DNA from: Enterococcus crotali
GTDB lineage: Bacteria; Bacillota; Bacilli; Lactobacillales; Enterococcaceae
Length of the DNA: 64,000 nt
Reading direction: 5' to 3'
Assembly: GCF_000633635.1 (NCBI RefSeq)
Contig: NZ_AYPQ01000003.1
Coordinates: 153,694-217,693 of the forward strand
The notes under the pieces are model-generated. The model saw only the letters and a list, made by a program, of their open reading frames with translations. It did not search any database and was not told the DNA's origin. Made by a program: the position numbers and the translations under genes. Shown here piece after piece: positions 9,263-19,194 of this stretch (positions within the stretch are counted from its first letter, which is position 1; every line of letters begins with the position of its first letter).

Positions 9263-10453
9263 TTATTTGATCGATTTGCTTTCAATAAAGGCTGCAATCC
9301 GCTTAACAGCTTCTTTTAACGTATCTAAATCAGTTGCATAGCTGATCCGGACATTTTCTGGAGCCCCAAATCCAGCACCTGTTACTAGTGCTACTTGCGC
9401 TTCTTCTAATAAATCATCTACCCACTTGGTCACGTCTGTATAGCCGCACATCGTTAGCGTCCCTTTGATATTAGGAAACAGATAAAATGCCCCGTGAGGT
9501 TTTTCTATCTTGAATCCTGGCAATGCCGCAAATAATGGATAGATTTCATTTAACCGGGCTTCAAACGCCTGTCTCATGATTTCAACGGTGTCTTGTTCGC
9601 CTACTAAAGCTTCGACTGCTGCATATTGGCTGACAGTAGTTGGATTACTTGTTGATTGTGACGCAATATCATTCATCGCAGAAATAATCGTTTCATCTCC
9701 GACTGCATACCCAATACGCCAACCTGTCATTGCATAGCTTTTAGAAACACCATTGATGATGACCGTGTGTTTTCTGATAGCCTCAGACAAAGTTGCTATC
9801 GGTGTAAAGGTAGCGCCATTGTAGACAAGTCGACCATAGATATCATCCGATACGATCAAAATATCATTTGCAACGGCCCACTCACCGATTTTGCGTAATT
9901 CATCTTCAGAATAAATCATTCCTGTGGGATTAGATGGAGAATTTAAAATCAATAATTTTGTCTTATTTGTTTTAGCTTCTTCCAATTGTTCCACGGTCAC
10001 TTTAAACTCTTTTTCCTGAGCACAGGAAATAAAAACAGGGACGCCTTCCGCTAATTTGACTTGTTCCCCGTAACTTACCCAATATGGCACGGGAATGATC
10101 ACTTCATCACTTGGATTCAATACCGCTTGGAAAAGAAGATATAACGCAAATTTAGCACCATCTGTTACGATCACATTTTTTGTTTCATAGTTTAATTGAT
10201 AATAGGTCTCAATATATTTTACAACAGCTTCACGCAGTTCCTTGATACCAGCAGAGGCTGTATAATAGCTAGCTTTTCCACTTTCGATTGCTTGGATTGC
10301 TGCTTGTTGGATATTTTTAGGTGTAGTGAAATCTGGTTCACCTACAGTTAAACTTAATACATCTTTCCCTGCCGCTTTCAATGCATTAGCTTTTGCTGAC
10401 GCCGCTAGAGTGACTGAGGGTTCTAATTTTTGTGCACGTCTTGATATATTCAT
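9263..10453 (-). CDS. aspB: PLP-dependent aspartate aminotransferase (AspB type, class I)
   Basis: The protein is 396 aa. It transfers the amino group between aspartate and 2-oxoglutarate with pyridoxal phosphate. Seen: SLTVGEPDFTTP near the N-terminus, LNSPSNPTG, VSDDIYGRLVY, and the PLP lysine in NGVSKSYAMTGWRIGY; the C-terminal Arg is in ENVRISYA. The ATG at 10453 has GGAGTG 7 nt upstream, and the in-frame ATG at 10468 overlaps it. It lies between tseB and asnS as in Bacillus, likely co-transcribed with tseB. Confidence 0.93.
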   Translation of the reverse strand: MNISRRAQKLEPSVTLAASAKANALKAAGKDVLSLTVGEPDFTTPKNIQQAAIQAIESGKASYYTASAGIKELREAVVKYIETYYQLNYETKNVIVTDGAKFALYLLFQAVLNPSDEVIIPVPYWVSYGEQVKLAEGVPVFISCAQEKEFKVTVEQLEEAKTNKTKLLILNSPSNPTGMIYSEDELRKIGEWAVANDILIVSDDIYGRLVYNGATFTPIATLSEAIRKHTVIINGVSKSYAMTGWRIGYAVGDETIISAMNDIASQSTSNPTTVSQYAAVEALVGEQDTVEIMRQAFEARLNEIYPLFAALPGFKIEKPHGAFYLFPNIKGTLTMCGYTDVTKWVDDLLEEAQVALVTGAGFGAPENVRISYATDLDTLKEAVKRIAAFIESKSIK

Positions 10454-10601
10454 ACTTTCACTCCTCATTTTTTATCAGAGATTAGGACAAGCGGATGTAA
10501 CTCCTAGTAAACTAAAGGAGCTGGTCTTTTTCAGACACCATCTATCCTTGTTTCATCATGTAAATAAACATCAACATGATTATTTTTATAAGCTTGTCTC
10601 G

Positions 10602-11126
10602 TCAGACATTCTTAATGATCATGATCTCTTCAGCCTTTTCAAATGATAACAGATAATAATTCAATGAACCATCTTCATTTTTGGTCACGACTTCCCAAGT
10701 TGGTTTATCGTTGTATAGACCTAAGCTGATTTTTTGAATCTCTTTTTCTTTATAATCGGTCTCAATAATTTGACGAATATGCCCTTCTTCCACACCATCT
10801 TTTTGATTCAGGACTGTCACTTTTTCTCCCGTTTTTGGGATAATTACCGCAAGCTCTTCTCCCTTATGATTTTTACCAGTTACGCTGAAATAAGTTTCTT
10901 TTCTAGTAAACCAATAAAAATTATCGACTGTTTCTAGCTGTGCATATTCTTTTGCGATTTCTGTGGCTTCTTTCTTCGCTTGTGTTCTTGGATGCGTTGA
11001 GCGAATATAGAAAATAGTCATCACTACAATAATCAATAATAAGGCCGCAATTATACCTATTAGGATCTTCGTATTTCTTGTTTCCTTTTGGTCTTCTTGT
11101 TCTTGCAATCGCCTCGCCCTTTCCAA
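10602..11126 (-). CDS. tseB: TseB/YpmB-like DUF5590 membrane-anchored protein
   Basis: The protein is 174 aa: a short basic N-terminus, one membrane segment (residues 22-42, ILIGIIAALLLIIVV), then an extracytoplasmic domain of two PepSY/DUF5590-like repeats. In Bacillus the orthologue YpmB/TseB interacts with the elongation penicillin-binding protein PBP2A. The position between dinG and aspB supports the assignment. The start is uncertain: a TTG at 11126 has no clear ribosome site; another TTG seven codons in follows GGGCGAGG; an ATG at 11142 would need one base removed to be in frame. Confidence 0.75.
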   Translation of the reverse strand: MERARRLQEQEDQKETRNTKILIGIIAALLLIIVVMTIFYIRSTHPRTQAKKEATEIAKEYAQLETVDNFYWFTRKETYFSVTGKNHKGEELAVIIPKTGEKVTVLNQKDGVEEGHIRQIIETDYKEKEIQKISLGLYNDKPTWEVVTKNEDGSLNYYLLSFEKAEEIMIIKNV

Positions 11127-11140
11127 ACTTACTGGCTACC

Positions 11141-11149
11141 ATTATAGCA
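11141..11149 (-). promoter_or_regulatory. Extended -10 promoter for tseB-aspB
   Basis: TGCTATAAT (extended -10) lies on the minus strand between dinG and tseB. No clear -35 is seen. Confidence 0.45.
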
Positions 11150-11184
11150 GAAAATCACTTTAATTTAATAGATAGTAGATAAAT

Positions 11185-13952
11185 TTATTTATTTAAAAAT
11201 TCTTTTAGTTCCAAAGCGATCGCTTCTAACGACTCTTCTTTCACCACTAACCCCTTTGGTAATGCTTTTAACATGCGCTTACCATATTTTGCAGTCACCA
11301 ACCGTCTGTCTAAAACAATTAGTGCGCCTTTATCACTATCAGAACGGATCAAGCGACCTAAAGCCTGACGTAAGCGCAGTGCTGCTTTAGGGAGTGCTTC
11401 ATGAGTGAACGGATTGATGCCTTTTTCCTCAAGATGATCATAACGAGCTTTGACAAAGGGACGTTGGGATTTTCAAAAGGCAAACGTGTCACTATCAAAA
11501 TCGACAGCGCTTCTCCCGGTAAATCGACCCCTTCCCAAAAACTGTCAGCGCCCAATAAAATACTATTTTTTGAATGAGCAAATCGTTTTAAGATTTTTTC
11601 TCGACTACCACTGATCCCTTGCGCTAAAAGCTCTCTACCAGCATTTAGAAATTGTGGATGCAAACGATAATACACACTCGATAAAATGTCATGGGATGTA
11701 AATAAAACCAGCATGGAACGATCTTGCTGTTGCGCTAGTTCTTGAATGACAGATGCAATATATGCAGAGAACTCCGCTGCATCAGCTTGACTGATTGCAA
11801 TGGCTTCTGTTGGTATATATAAGCGTGCGTTTTGTTCATAGTTATAAGGATCAGGTAAAGTTTTGAACGAAACGTTCGTCAATCCTAGTTTATTCGGCAA
11901 ATATTTTTTGTCATTGCCAAATTTCAACGTTCCGCCCGTGTAAAGAATTCTCTCATATCGATCATACCAAGTAGTCTCAGGTAAAATACTTGCCTCCAGA
12001 TCATTGATTGAAAGAAAACCATAGCCTTGGGGCGTAATACTGTATTCTTTGATCCACCTTGGCTCCCAACTATTCACATAAATATCAACGCATTCATAAA
12101 CAAATGCGATCCGTTCAAAAAATTGGAGCAAGCTAACAAAAATAATCCGCTCGGATGCTGTATATTTTTCCAATTCATCCGCAATCGATAATTGTAATCT
12201 AGTCTGGATTTCCTGCATCTCTGTCAAAAGAATTTCGATCTTTTGAATCGACACTTCTCCATTTAATGACAAATGATCAAATAGTGGCTTCCTTAGTAGA
12301 ATTGCTTCTGGATGTGACTGCTTCTCTTCTTTAAACAACTGATTCATTTCATAAAATAAATCACTAAATTCTTCAATCAAATCATTCAAAGCATTAGAAT
12401 AAATTCGTAACAATCGCTGCTCCTGCGTTTTAGAACTGAAAATTTGATTGACTTGATCAAAGAGCTGATCTTCTTCCAAATACAAAGCTGCTTGCTTTTT
12501 AAGTGAACTATAATTAAACTGACGGTTGGCAATTTTCCCAGCGATATCCGGCAAATGATGCGCTTCATCAATAATCAAATAAGAACTCTTAGGCAACAGC
12601 GGCACTTCTCTAAGTGTTTCTTGTGCTAAAAATGCATGATTGACGATCAATACATTGCTTTGTCGAACCTTCTTGTAAAGAAAACGCACAAAATCCTCCT
12701 CGTATAAAGAATCTTGTTCCGATAAAAAATCAATGCCGCGATGCGCTACATCACGCCAAAAAACATGATTAAAATTGGTTAACTGTAGTTCATCAAGATC
12801 ACCTGTTTTCGTTTCAACTAACCAAACTAAAATACCCATTTGATACAAAGCATATTGTTTTTGCTGTACAGGATTTTTCAACGTGGCTTTAAACCGCTGC
12901 AAATCGATATAATGACGATGACTTTTAATAATAACAGCCTTGATTGGCTTAGGACTAATTTGATTAGCTAGCGGAATATCTTTTTCAATCAATTGATTTT
13001 GCAAGACGATAGAAACCGTACTGATGATAAGCGGATTCTCAGGTGTCGCTAAATAGCTTAGCGGAAACAAATAACCTAGTGTTTTCCCAGTACCCGTGGC
13101 TGCTTCAATAAATAGATTTTTATTTTCATCATTTGTAAAATGATCATACACTAAGTTCATCATCCGGCTTTGTTCAGAACGATAGCCGATCACCTCAGCA
13201 AAAACTTTTTCTTTCGCCTTTTTCTTTTGAGGAAAAACTGGGTTTCCATATAATTTTTCTTCAAATAATTGAACTTCTTTTTTCCTCAAGGCAATTCCTG
13301 AAACAACATGCTGCTCTTTACCTAAAGGTTGAATATCTTGTTTCATGTCTTCATATATATGATGGATATAAGAGCTCGTGTCCATGCCCGTTTGTTGACT
13401 TAAGCGATCGATTGCCTCCATTGTGATCAGTGGTAAACGTCGCATTTTGGCTTCGATCAATAATAAAAGTTCTGCCGTTACTTGTGCATCACTATCCGCT
13501 TGATGAGGATTGTCATGGATCAAACCTAAACTTTCAGATAAGTCACCTAAGCGGAAACTCTTTTCTGTTGGAAAGAAAATCTGAGCTAATTCCACTGTAT
13601 CGATTCCAGGAATCTTTAGTTTTGGTGTACCACATCGAATCAATTCTTGCGTCAAAAAAGAATAGTCAAAATAGATATTATGAGCAACAAAAACTGTATC
13701 CGCTAATAAATTGTAAATCGTGAGTGCCACATCTTCAAAATAAGGGGCTTTTTGCACGCGAGAATTACTAATACCAGTAAGTTGCTGAATCTGCTTAGAA
13801 ATAGCCTGATTCGGATTGATATCAGTCGCAAAACGGGAAATGATTTTTCCTTCTTGGATCAATACACAGCCGAATTGAATAATCCGATCAACCATTGGAT
13901 CGGTTCCAGTTGTTTCTAGATCAACTACTGCATAGGTCTGCTTTTTCCTCAT
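11185..13952 (-). pseudogene. dinG: DinG-type helicase with N-terminal exonuclease domain, one frameshift
   Basis: Residues 1-170 are a DEDD 3'-5' exonuclease domain (VVDLETTGTDP, VAHNIYFDYSFL, HQADSDAQVTAELL). The XPD-like helicase follows, with EAATGTGKT near residue 288, IDEAHH, and the C-terminal VDLPGEALSILIVTRLPFENP. After that motif the frame breaks at 11455-11457. Adding one base to this short run restores VKARYDHLEEKG and reaches the stop at 11185, giving about 920 aa. Firmicute DinG homologues of this type act as ssDNA 3'-5' exonucleases. The break is probably a sequence error. It heads the dinG-tseB-aspB-asnS cluster. Confidence 0.9.
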
Positions 13953-14058
13953 GGGCTTCCCGCCTTTCCTCTATCCTTGAAAATTATACTACAAAACGGA
14001 ATTTTTTTTTAGTCTTAGTTTGAATGCTTGAGAGGGAAAGGTATTTTTACTCTAGATG

Positions 14059-14163
14059 TGAGGCCGAGACAAAAGTGTTTAGCTCCGAAGAAGTTGCTTT
14101 TTTCTCGCCGTTTATTCGGTTTTAGAGCACACATCAAAACTGATTTTTAGTTTTGTCCCACAC
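14059..14163 (+). repeat. Dispersed intergenic repeat, copy 2
   Basis: GAGGCCGAGACA, AGTGTTTAGCTCCGA, GCCGTTTATTCGG and a final TTTTGTCCCACA match copies 1, 3 and 4. The rest of the 370-bp spacer 13953-14324 is AT-rich and shows no gene. Confidence 0.6.
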
Positions 14164-14324
14164 CCGTTTTTCTTCTCAATAAAAAAAGTAATCACTCTTT
14201 ACTATTTTCAGAACGACTACTTTGATTTCTAAAAACTTTTTCTAATTTAAATGTCCATCAGCTAAAGGAGGAGCACTGTGCCAAGACTCATATGAGCAAT
14301 CTTTCTCATGAGGTTGAGAGAAGC

Positions 14325-14785
14325 TTACTTCTCTGCATCGAACAACACACTTATTAATTCATCATACTTTTTCGGTTTATCGTTACTACCGTACATTGAT
14401 TTTGACTGCCCGTCTTTATAATTAATTGCTAGTGACCATTGATACCCATCCATTATATTCTTATTGACATATTTCTCTTTCCAATTAAAAATACCTGTTT
14501 TGTTGATTTCTTTCTCAAATTTTCTTACCTCACAAATTTCATGCATTTCAAAATCTTGCTCAGGAATACCACCGATTTCACGTGGTGCTCCACCTTTACT
14601 ATACTCAGGATTAATAAATATTTTTTTGGTAGCATCATCCATGTCTACTTTAACCGCTTGAGTTATTACACCAAAACTTGAAGTCGTATATAAAATTTCG
14701 GTAATTTCTTTTGTTTGCTCTTCTTTAGAGCACCCCGATAGTATCAAAACCGCGAATACCATGACTAGATACCTGTATTTTTCAT
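14325..14785 (-). CDS. Small lipoprotein (start disrupted by a probable missing base)
   Basis: The lipobox is clear: a hydrophobic stretch VMVFAVLILSGC, with Cys as the acylated residue. The natural start is the ATG at 14785, which follows AGGAGGAGTAA. It is out of frame by one base: restoring one A in the run at 14778-14782 gives MKKYRYLVMVFAVLILSGC. The mature domain of about 135 aa has no motif I recognise. It is probably exported and anchored in the membrane. It is the last gene of the accessory block. Confidence 0.7.
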
Positions 14786-14875
14786 TTACTCCTCCTGCTC
14801 TAATCCTTTTGCTAGCAGCTATCATCGTTCTTTTAGACTATTACAAAACTTTTTCAAATCGCCTTTGAGAATTTG

Positions 14876-15193
14876 TTATAACATTGATTCGTTAGAATAA
14901 TAGCTGATCATTTTATTATTTAGTTTGGCATATTCTATCTCTCTTCTTGTACTTTCTCCAATGTAGCCGTCAACATCGATCACAAAAATTTCGTCAGCTA
15001 TTTCTACTTTTTTAAAATGGATTCTCCCAAGTAATTGGGCTGTTTCATCTGTCATTTCAACATTTTCATTTTCTTCAAAAAAACAGGGGCTTAGCACTGC
15101 CACTCCCTTTTGAGTTAGCTTCGCTTCAACTTCTTTAAATTCTTTAATAAATTTTATTGAGCCACATAATGTTACTACCGTTATATTATTCAT
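14876..15193 (-). CDS. Nucleoside 2-deoxyribosyltransferase-like small protein
   Basis: The protein is 105 aa. The N-terminal TLCGSIKF, a central HFKKVEIADEIFVIDVDGYIG, and ESTRREIEYA are typical of the nucleoside 2-deoxyribosyltransferase/DUF4406-like Rossmannoid fold. Many such short proteins in gut bacteria are uncharacterised. The ATG at 15193 has AAGGA 6 nt upstream; the GTG just before it is less likely. It sits between a one-helix membrane protein and a lipoprotein. The biochemical role is not certain. Confidence 0.65.
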   Translation of the reverse strand: MNNITVVTLCGSIKFIKEFKEVEAKLTQKGVAVLSPCFFEENENVEMTDETAQLLGRIHFKKVEIADEIFVIDVDGYIGESTRREIEYAKLNNKMISYYSNESML

Positions 15194-15307
15194 CACTTTC
15201 CTTCTTTCTGATTGTTTTGAGAGTAAACACTCCTTTGTCTTATGAACGATGTTTCTTATTGTAAAAATAAGAGAAATAGCTTATACACTTTTTACAACAG
15301 CTTTAAA

Positions 15308-15670
15308 CTAAACATCATATTTTAATTTAAATTTTTTTGGATTATCTTGAGCATATAAAATAGTTACAAACTTACCTTCTTGAAAAAAAGCTCTATTTTT
15401 GGTTTTTGTCCAAACTGTTTGAGTCGCAACTACAGAATTTCCATCGTTGAGAACGATGTTGACTGTTAATTTTACTCGACGAGTTGATTCACCTTTTGCA
15501 TAAGATATATCATTTCCGTATGTACGTTTTGAAAATTCACTTTTTATAATCTCCACATTGGTTTCGATCCAAGTTACATCCGCCGACTGTTGTATCCAGC
15601 GAAAATAGAGCATTCTAGCCAAAAAGAATAGTACAATACCTACAACAGATATAACAATTAAATTTTCCAT
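15308..15670 (-). CDS. Single-pass membrane protein of unknown function
   Basis: The protein is 120 aa, with one membrane segment at residues 4-23 followed by a beta-rich domain, probably facing outside (ITVEIIKSEFSKRTYG region, RVKLTVNIVLNDG, FVTILYAQDNPKKFKL). The layout resembles DUF3592-like proteins but I cannot confirm that. No enzyme motif is visible. It belongs to the accessory block of short envelope proteins. Confidence 0.6.
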   Translation of the reverse strand: MENLIVISVVGIVLFFLARMLYFRWIQQSADVTWIETNVEIIKSEFSKRTYGNDISYAKGESTRRVKLTVNIVLNDGNSVVATQTVWTKTKNRAFFQEGKFVTILYAQDNPKKFKLKYDV

Positions 15671-15844
15671 ATGCTAATTCTCCTTCAATTGTCCAAGTAG
15701 AAAAACTAAGAGGCCATTACTCGATCTATTTCATCATCGATTTTTTAGAGTCATTACCTGCTTCAGACTATATTATTTTTCATGGATTATTTTTAAGTTT
15801 TACTTTTTACGAGGTCTAGAAGTTAACATTTGTCTTAGTTTCCT

Positions 15845-17206
15845 CTAGCTAATAACCTCTATTATAACTGACGAGAATTTCAAATGAAAATCCGTTTCTC
15901 TCTGAAATTCTTCTCCAATATCAATTAGATGTTGTTCACAAAAATTATCTGCAATTATTTGCATACCGATCGGTAAATTCTTATCCGAGAAACCAATGGG
16001 GACCGTTAAAGTAGGTAATCCAGCATTTGAAAATGGAACATTAAATTTAGGAGATCCCGTTTTTTCTAGTCCTTCTGGAGCTGTTTCTGGTGTAGTCGGT
16101 GTAATTAAAAGATCAAATTCTTTAAATAACTCTCTCATACTTGATTTATAATCATTTCTTAAAAGTTGTGCATTTACATACTCGACAGCTGTATATGACA
16201 TACCAACTCTAATATCATCGTTCAATTCTTTACTAAACAATTCTTTATTCACTTCTAACCTATCTTGATGGTATGCTGCTGTTTCAGAATCCACTACAAG
16301 TCCGTGGGCACGATTCGCTTCACCAAAGTTTTTAGGCATCTTGCATGACAAAATAATATGACCTTGTTTTTCAAGAACTCTAATTGCATTTTCTAAATTA
16401 GACATAACCTCTGCTGATCCTTCAAAATAGTTATCTTTTATCAGTCCAATTTTAAATTTTTTACTAGAACTACTATTTACATTTAATTCAGATACTATGC
16501 GATTCAAAGAAAAGCAATCTTTTGCGTCATATCCTTTAATTTGATTAAATACATACGTAAGATCTCTTACGTTTTTTGTAAATATACCCACACAATCTAT
16601 ACTCGGACTAGCAGGCAATATGCCATATTTACTTATAGTACCAAATGTTGGCTTTAAAGCTGAGAGCCCATTGTATGATGCAGGACGCATTACTGAACCT
16701 GACGTTTGAGTTCCTAGGGAGAAAAGTACCATACCACTTGCCAAGGCTGCTGCAGAACCAGTACTTGAACCTCCAGGTGTATGAGATAGATTCCATGGAT
16801 TTCTTGTTTGAGGAGCCCCTCCCCCACTTGCAAATTCTGTTGTGGTCGTCTTTCCTAATAATAATGCACTCGACTTATTTAATTTTTCAATAACTGTCGC
16901 ATTTTGGTCTGGTATAAATCCTTTTAACGTTTTGGAACCTGCTTCTGTTCGTATATTTTTTGTTAAGAAAATATCTTTCACTCCATATGGAATAAAAGAA
17001 AGTGGTGATAAGTTATTAGATTCTTTACTAATATTTATTTGCTTTATTACAGACATTTCACTCTTTAAAGTTTCCCAAGCTAGAATTTGTGGCTCAACAA
17101 TTGTAATGTGTTTATAAAATTCATGGACTAGTTCTTCTGGTGAAATACTTTTTTTACTCAACAAATTTTTAGCTTGTTCAATCGTCAGTTTATGTATATT
17201 CATCAT
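15845..17206 (-). CDS. Amidase signature family hydrolase
   Basis: The protein is 453 aa. The Ser-cisSer-Lys catalytic triad of the amidase signature family is visible: Lys in PYGVKDIF near residue 72, the glycine/serine-rich TPGGSSTGSAAALASG near 142-157, and the second Ser region GTQTSGSVMRPAS. It hydrolyses an amide; GatA and fatty-acid amidases are relatives. It has no gatB/gatC neighbours, so it is not the tRNA amidotransferase subunit. The ATG at 17206 follows AGGAGG and overlaps the stop of a degraded upstream frame (TAATG). Confidence 0.85.
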   Translation of the reverse strand: MMNIHKLTIEQAKNLLSKKSISPEELVHEFYKHITIVEPQILAWETLKSEMSVIKQINISKESNNLSPLSFIPYGVKDIFLTKNIRTEAGSKTLKGFIPDQNATVIEKLNKSSALLLGKTTTTEFASGGGAPQTRNPWNLSHTPGGSSTGSAAALASGMVLFSLGTQTSGSVMRPASYNGLSALKPTFGTISKYGILPASPSIDCVGIFTKNVRDLTYVFNQIKGYDAKDCFSLNRIVSELNVNSSSSKKFKIGLIKDNYFEGSAEVMSNLENAIRVLEKQGHIILSCKMPKNFGEANRAHGLVVDSETAAYHQDRLEVNKELFSKELNDDIRVGMSYTAVEYVNAQLLRNDYKSSMRELFKEFDLLITPTTPETAPEGLEKTGSPKFNVPFSNAGLPTLTVPIGFSDKNLPIGMQIIADNFCEQHLIDIGEEFQRETDFHLKFSSVIIEVIS

Positions 17207-17442
17207 TATCTCCTCCTAATAATTTGAAAATCACTTCTCAGCTCTTTTACTATTAGTATACTAATCCCTATTACTATAGCTATAAAAAAATAATTATTCA
17301 ACGTATCAAACCACTTTATTTGCACTGTCTTATTTTCCTGACAGTTTTGATAATTTTCTTTGCACTCTTTAGGTAATGAATAATAAAGGAAGGTAACAAC
17401 AAAAACTCTTTTCCTCTTTTTATTGATCGCTCTTAGCAGATC
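17206..17442 (-). pseudogene. Degraded small membrane-protein frame overlapping the amidase start
   Basis: A 78-codon open frame ends in TAATG, sharing one base with the amidase ATG, as coupled genes do. It encodes one membrane segment (YFFIAIVIGISILIV) near its C-terminus. No ATG, GTG or TTG in frame is usable. It may be a gene whose start was lost by mutation or sequence error, or chance. No family recognised. Confidence 0.25.
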
Positions 17443-17480
17443 CTATCTTTTTTAATAAATCAGCGGGTTGATTATTCTAT

Positions 17481-18110
17481 TCACTCAGGTATATTTATTT
17501 GCTCTAAAGGATAACTTGTTAAATCACTTTCTTCTGAAGGAGCTTCTTTTCGAGCAATCATCAATGTTCCATCATATTTATAGTAAAGATAATAATATAC
17601 ATCTCTGTAAGTACCATCAACAGTTGGTTTATTCACTTTAATTTTTGTTTTAAGTTTAATATCAACCTGTTCATTTCTTCTAAAATCAAACACTCTATGA
17701 GTTTGTTCATTATCATCAATAATAATTTCATAATCTAATTCATTTCCAAATAGATCCTGAAACTTATTTTCATAAAACCCTTCTCTGGGTTGATTCTCAA
17801 CACCAGTTGAATTTCCTTCATACCAAGATTTTCCATTAATCAACTCTTTTGTAATTTTAGGATAGGTAGTTTCATCTGAATTTTTCGTGCCATCAGAATT
17901 TATATTTCCTGTTGACTCCATTGTATTTCCAGAGTTCATAGTTTCTGTTGATTCTGTAATTATAGAATTTGACAATAAACTTTCTTTTGTTGTTTGAGAA
18001 GTATTGACTGTAGATTGTTTTGTATGACTTGTGGCAGCTTCTTTCTTTTCGTTACAGGCACTAAGTATAAAGAGAGCAGAAATTAAAATCACTAACGTTA
18101 ATTTTTTCAT
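17481..18110 (-). CDS. Lipoprotein with Ser/Thr-rich linker
   Basis: The protein is 209 aa. The signal MKKLTLVILISALFILSAC has a lipobox with Cys19. Residues 25-85 are a low-complexity S/T/N linker, and a C-terminal domain of about 120 aa (INGKSWYEGN to the end) is beta-rich with many charged residues. The ATG at 18110 has AAGGAG 8 nt upstream; the GTG at 18119 lies within that site. It is probably an envelope-anchored binding protein of unknown ligand. It lies between a two-helix membrane protein and the amidase. Confidence 0.75.
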   Translation of the reverse strand: MKKLTLVILISALFILSACNEKKEAATSHTKQSTVNTSQTTKESLLSNSIITESTETMNSGNTMESTGNINSDGTKNSDETTYPKITKELINGKSWYEGNSTGVENQPREGFYENKFQDLFGNELDYEIIIDDNEQTHRVFDFRRNEQVDIKLKTKIKVNKPTVDGTYRDVYYYLYYKYDGTLMIARKEAPSEESDLTSYPLEQINIPE

Positions 18111-18186
18111 ATAAAACACTCCTTAATCAATAAGTAACTATGGAATCTCATCGGAACAATTATTGTTTCAAGCATAATACAAGTAA

Positions 18187-18519
18187 TTAATTCTTATTCT
18201 TTTTGGGAAATTTTTTTTGTTTAATTCGATTATATTTTCTTCTTTTCAAAAATAGCCATAATACTAATAGTAAGATTGATACACATAATATTACCAAGCT
18301 TACACATACTTCAATCAATATCGCTGAACAAACTTCTTTCGTATTGCCTTTGTATAAAATTTTATAGCGTTCATAAACGCTAGGTCGTCCATATCTTCCA
18401 AAAAAAATAAAAGATATAAAAACTGAGACGACAGCACTTATACAATAAAATATCATTAGGATACTTTTATAAAGTGGCGTTGCTGGCTTACCTTTATGTT
18501 TTAATTTCCGTCTACTCAT
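18187..18519 (-). CDS. Two-helix membrane protein with FPKKN tail
   Basis: The protein is 110 aa. It has a basic N-terminus, membrane segments at about 20-40 and 68-91, and a strongly basic cytoplasmic tail ending in KKFPKKNKN. That tail ending is shared with the next small membrane proteins at 18774 (KMFPKKNQ) and 19784 (KFPENNQ). There is no enzymatic motif. Arrays like this are often immunity or stress proteins, but here that is only a guess. Confidence 0.6.
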   Translation of the reverse strand: MSRRKLKHKGKPATPLYKSILMIFYCISAVVSVFISFIFFGRYGRPSVYERYKILYKGNTKEVCSAILIEVCVSLVILCVSILLLVLWLFLKRRKYNRIKQKKFPKKNKN

Positions 18520-18544
18520 GAGTGATCCTATCCTTTTGGGTTAG

Positions 18545-18757
18545 TTACGGTACAATTTTGATTGATACTGTAATAGTCGTTTGTGATTTTGCTTTTTGAA
18601 GCAAACTGACATCCTCTTCAGCTAATCGAACGTGCTAATATTTTTTCGCATCTTTGGGATCACTTTTGAACAGAGGTTATCTTTTATTTCATTTTTAGAA
18701 ATAAACAGCTTTAAAACTACTAGTAGTTTTAACCAGAAATCGAAACTCTATTTTCAT
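18545..18757 (-). pseudogene. Decayed or frameshifted small ORF
   Basis: A very good ribosome site (GGAGG, 6-7 nt before the ATG at 18757) starts a frame of 20 codons that stops at TAA. Downstream frames continue coherently (KNEIKDNLCSKVIPKMRKN, then RLAEEDVSLLQKAKSQ) up to a stop at 18545. At least two frame changes are needed to join them. The product would be about 70 aa, of no known family. It may be real decay or missing bases like those elsewhere in this sequence. Confidence 0.4.
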
Positions 18758-18773
18758 GATCTCCCTCCTTCAG

Positions 18774-19106
18774 TTATTGATTCTTTTTGGGAAACATTTT
18801 ATGTTTGTTATATAATAAAATAAGATTAGTTACTAAAATATAGACCAACATAAATGTTAAACTCTGGAGTACGATAATCATTATCGGAAATATCGTCAAA
18901 TCTCCCCACATTGAATTGTAGCTCCCTCTTAAACTTTTTGGCAGAACGTTTACTATGAAATTTCCAATTGCCCACAAAAATACACTAAGCATGCCCGTAA
19001 AATTCACGACAAATCGTTTCGATAATTTTGTCCTTTTTTCGATTATTTTATATAGTAAATAATGTGTAGGGAACACCACTAAGAAAATTATTCCATATAT
19101 TATCAT
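18774..19106 (-). CDS. Three-helix membrane protein with FPKKN tail
   Basis: The protein is 110 aa with membrane segments at about 2-20, 33-55 and 75-98, and a short basic tail ending in KMFPKKNQ. No family is recognised. It sits two genes downstream of the paralogous pair at 19784 and 20300 and shares the C-terminal motif with its neighbours. Confidence 0.6.
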   Translation of the reverse strand: MIIYGIIFLVVFPTHYLLYKIIEKRTKLSKRFVVNFTGMLSVFLWAIGNFIVNVLPKSLRGSYNSMWGDLTIFPIMIIVLQSLTFMLVYILVTNLILLYNKHKMFPKKNQ

Positions 19107-19194
19107 TCTATTTAACTCTCTCCTACTGATCCTTTTTGAAAATCTATACCTATCATTTCTAATTTACACTTGCTTCAACATAATCTGTCTTCAA

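Noticed and set aside
10921-11142. 73-aa minus-strand ORF overlapping tseB
   Set aside because: Shadow frame of tseB: basic nonsense composition, with the ATG lying in the -10 element.
15845-17206. GatA subunit of tRNA amidotransferase
   Set aside because: No gatB or gatC neighbours, and the second Ser motif differs; general amidase is safer.
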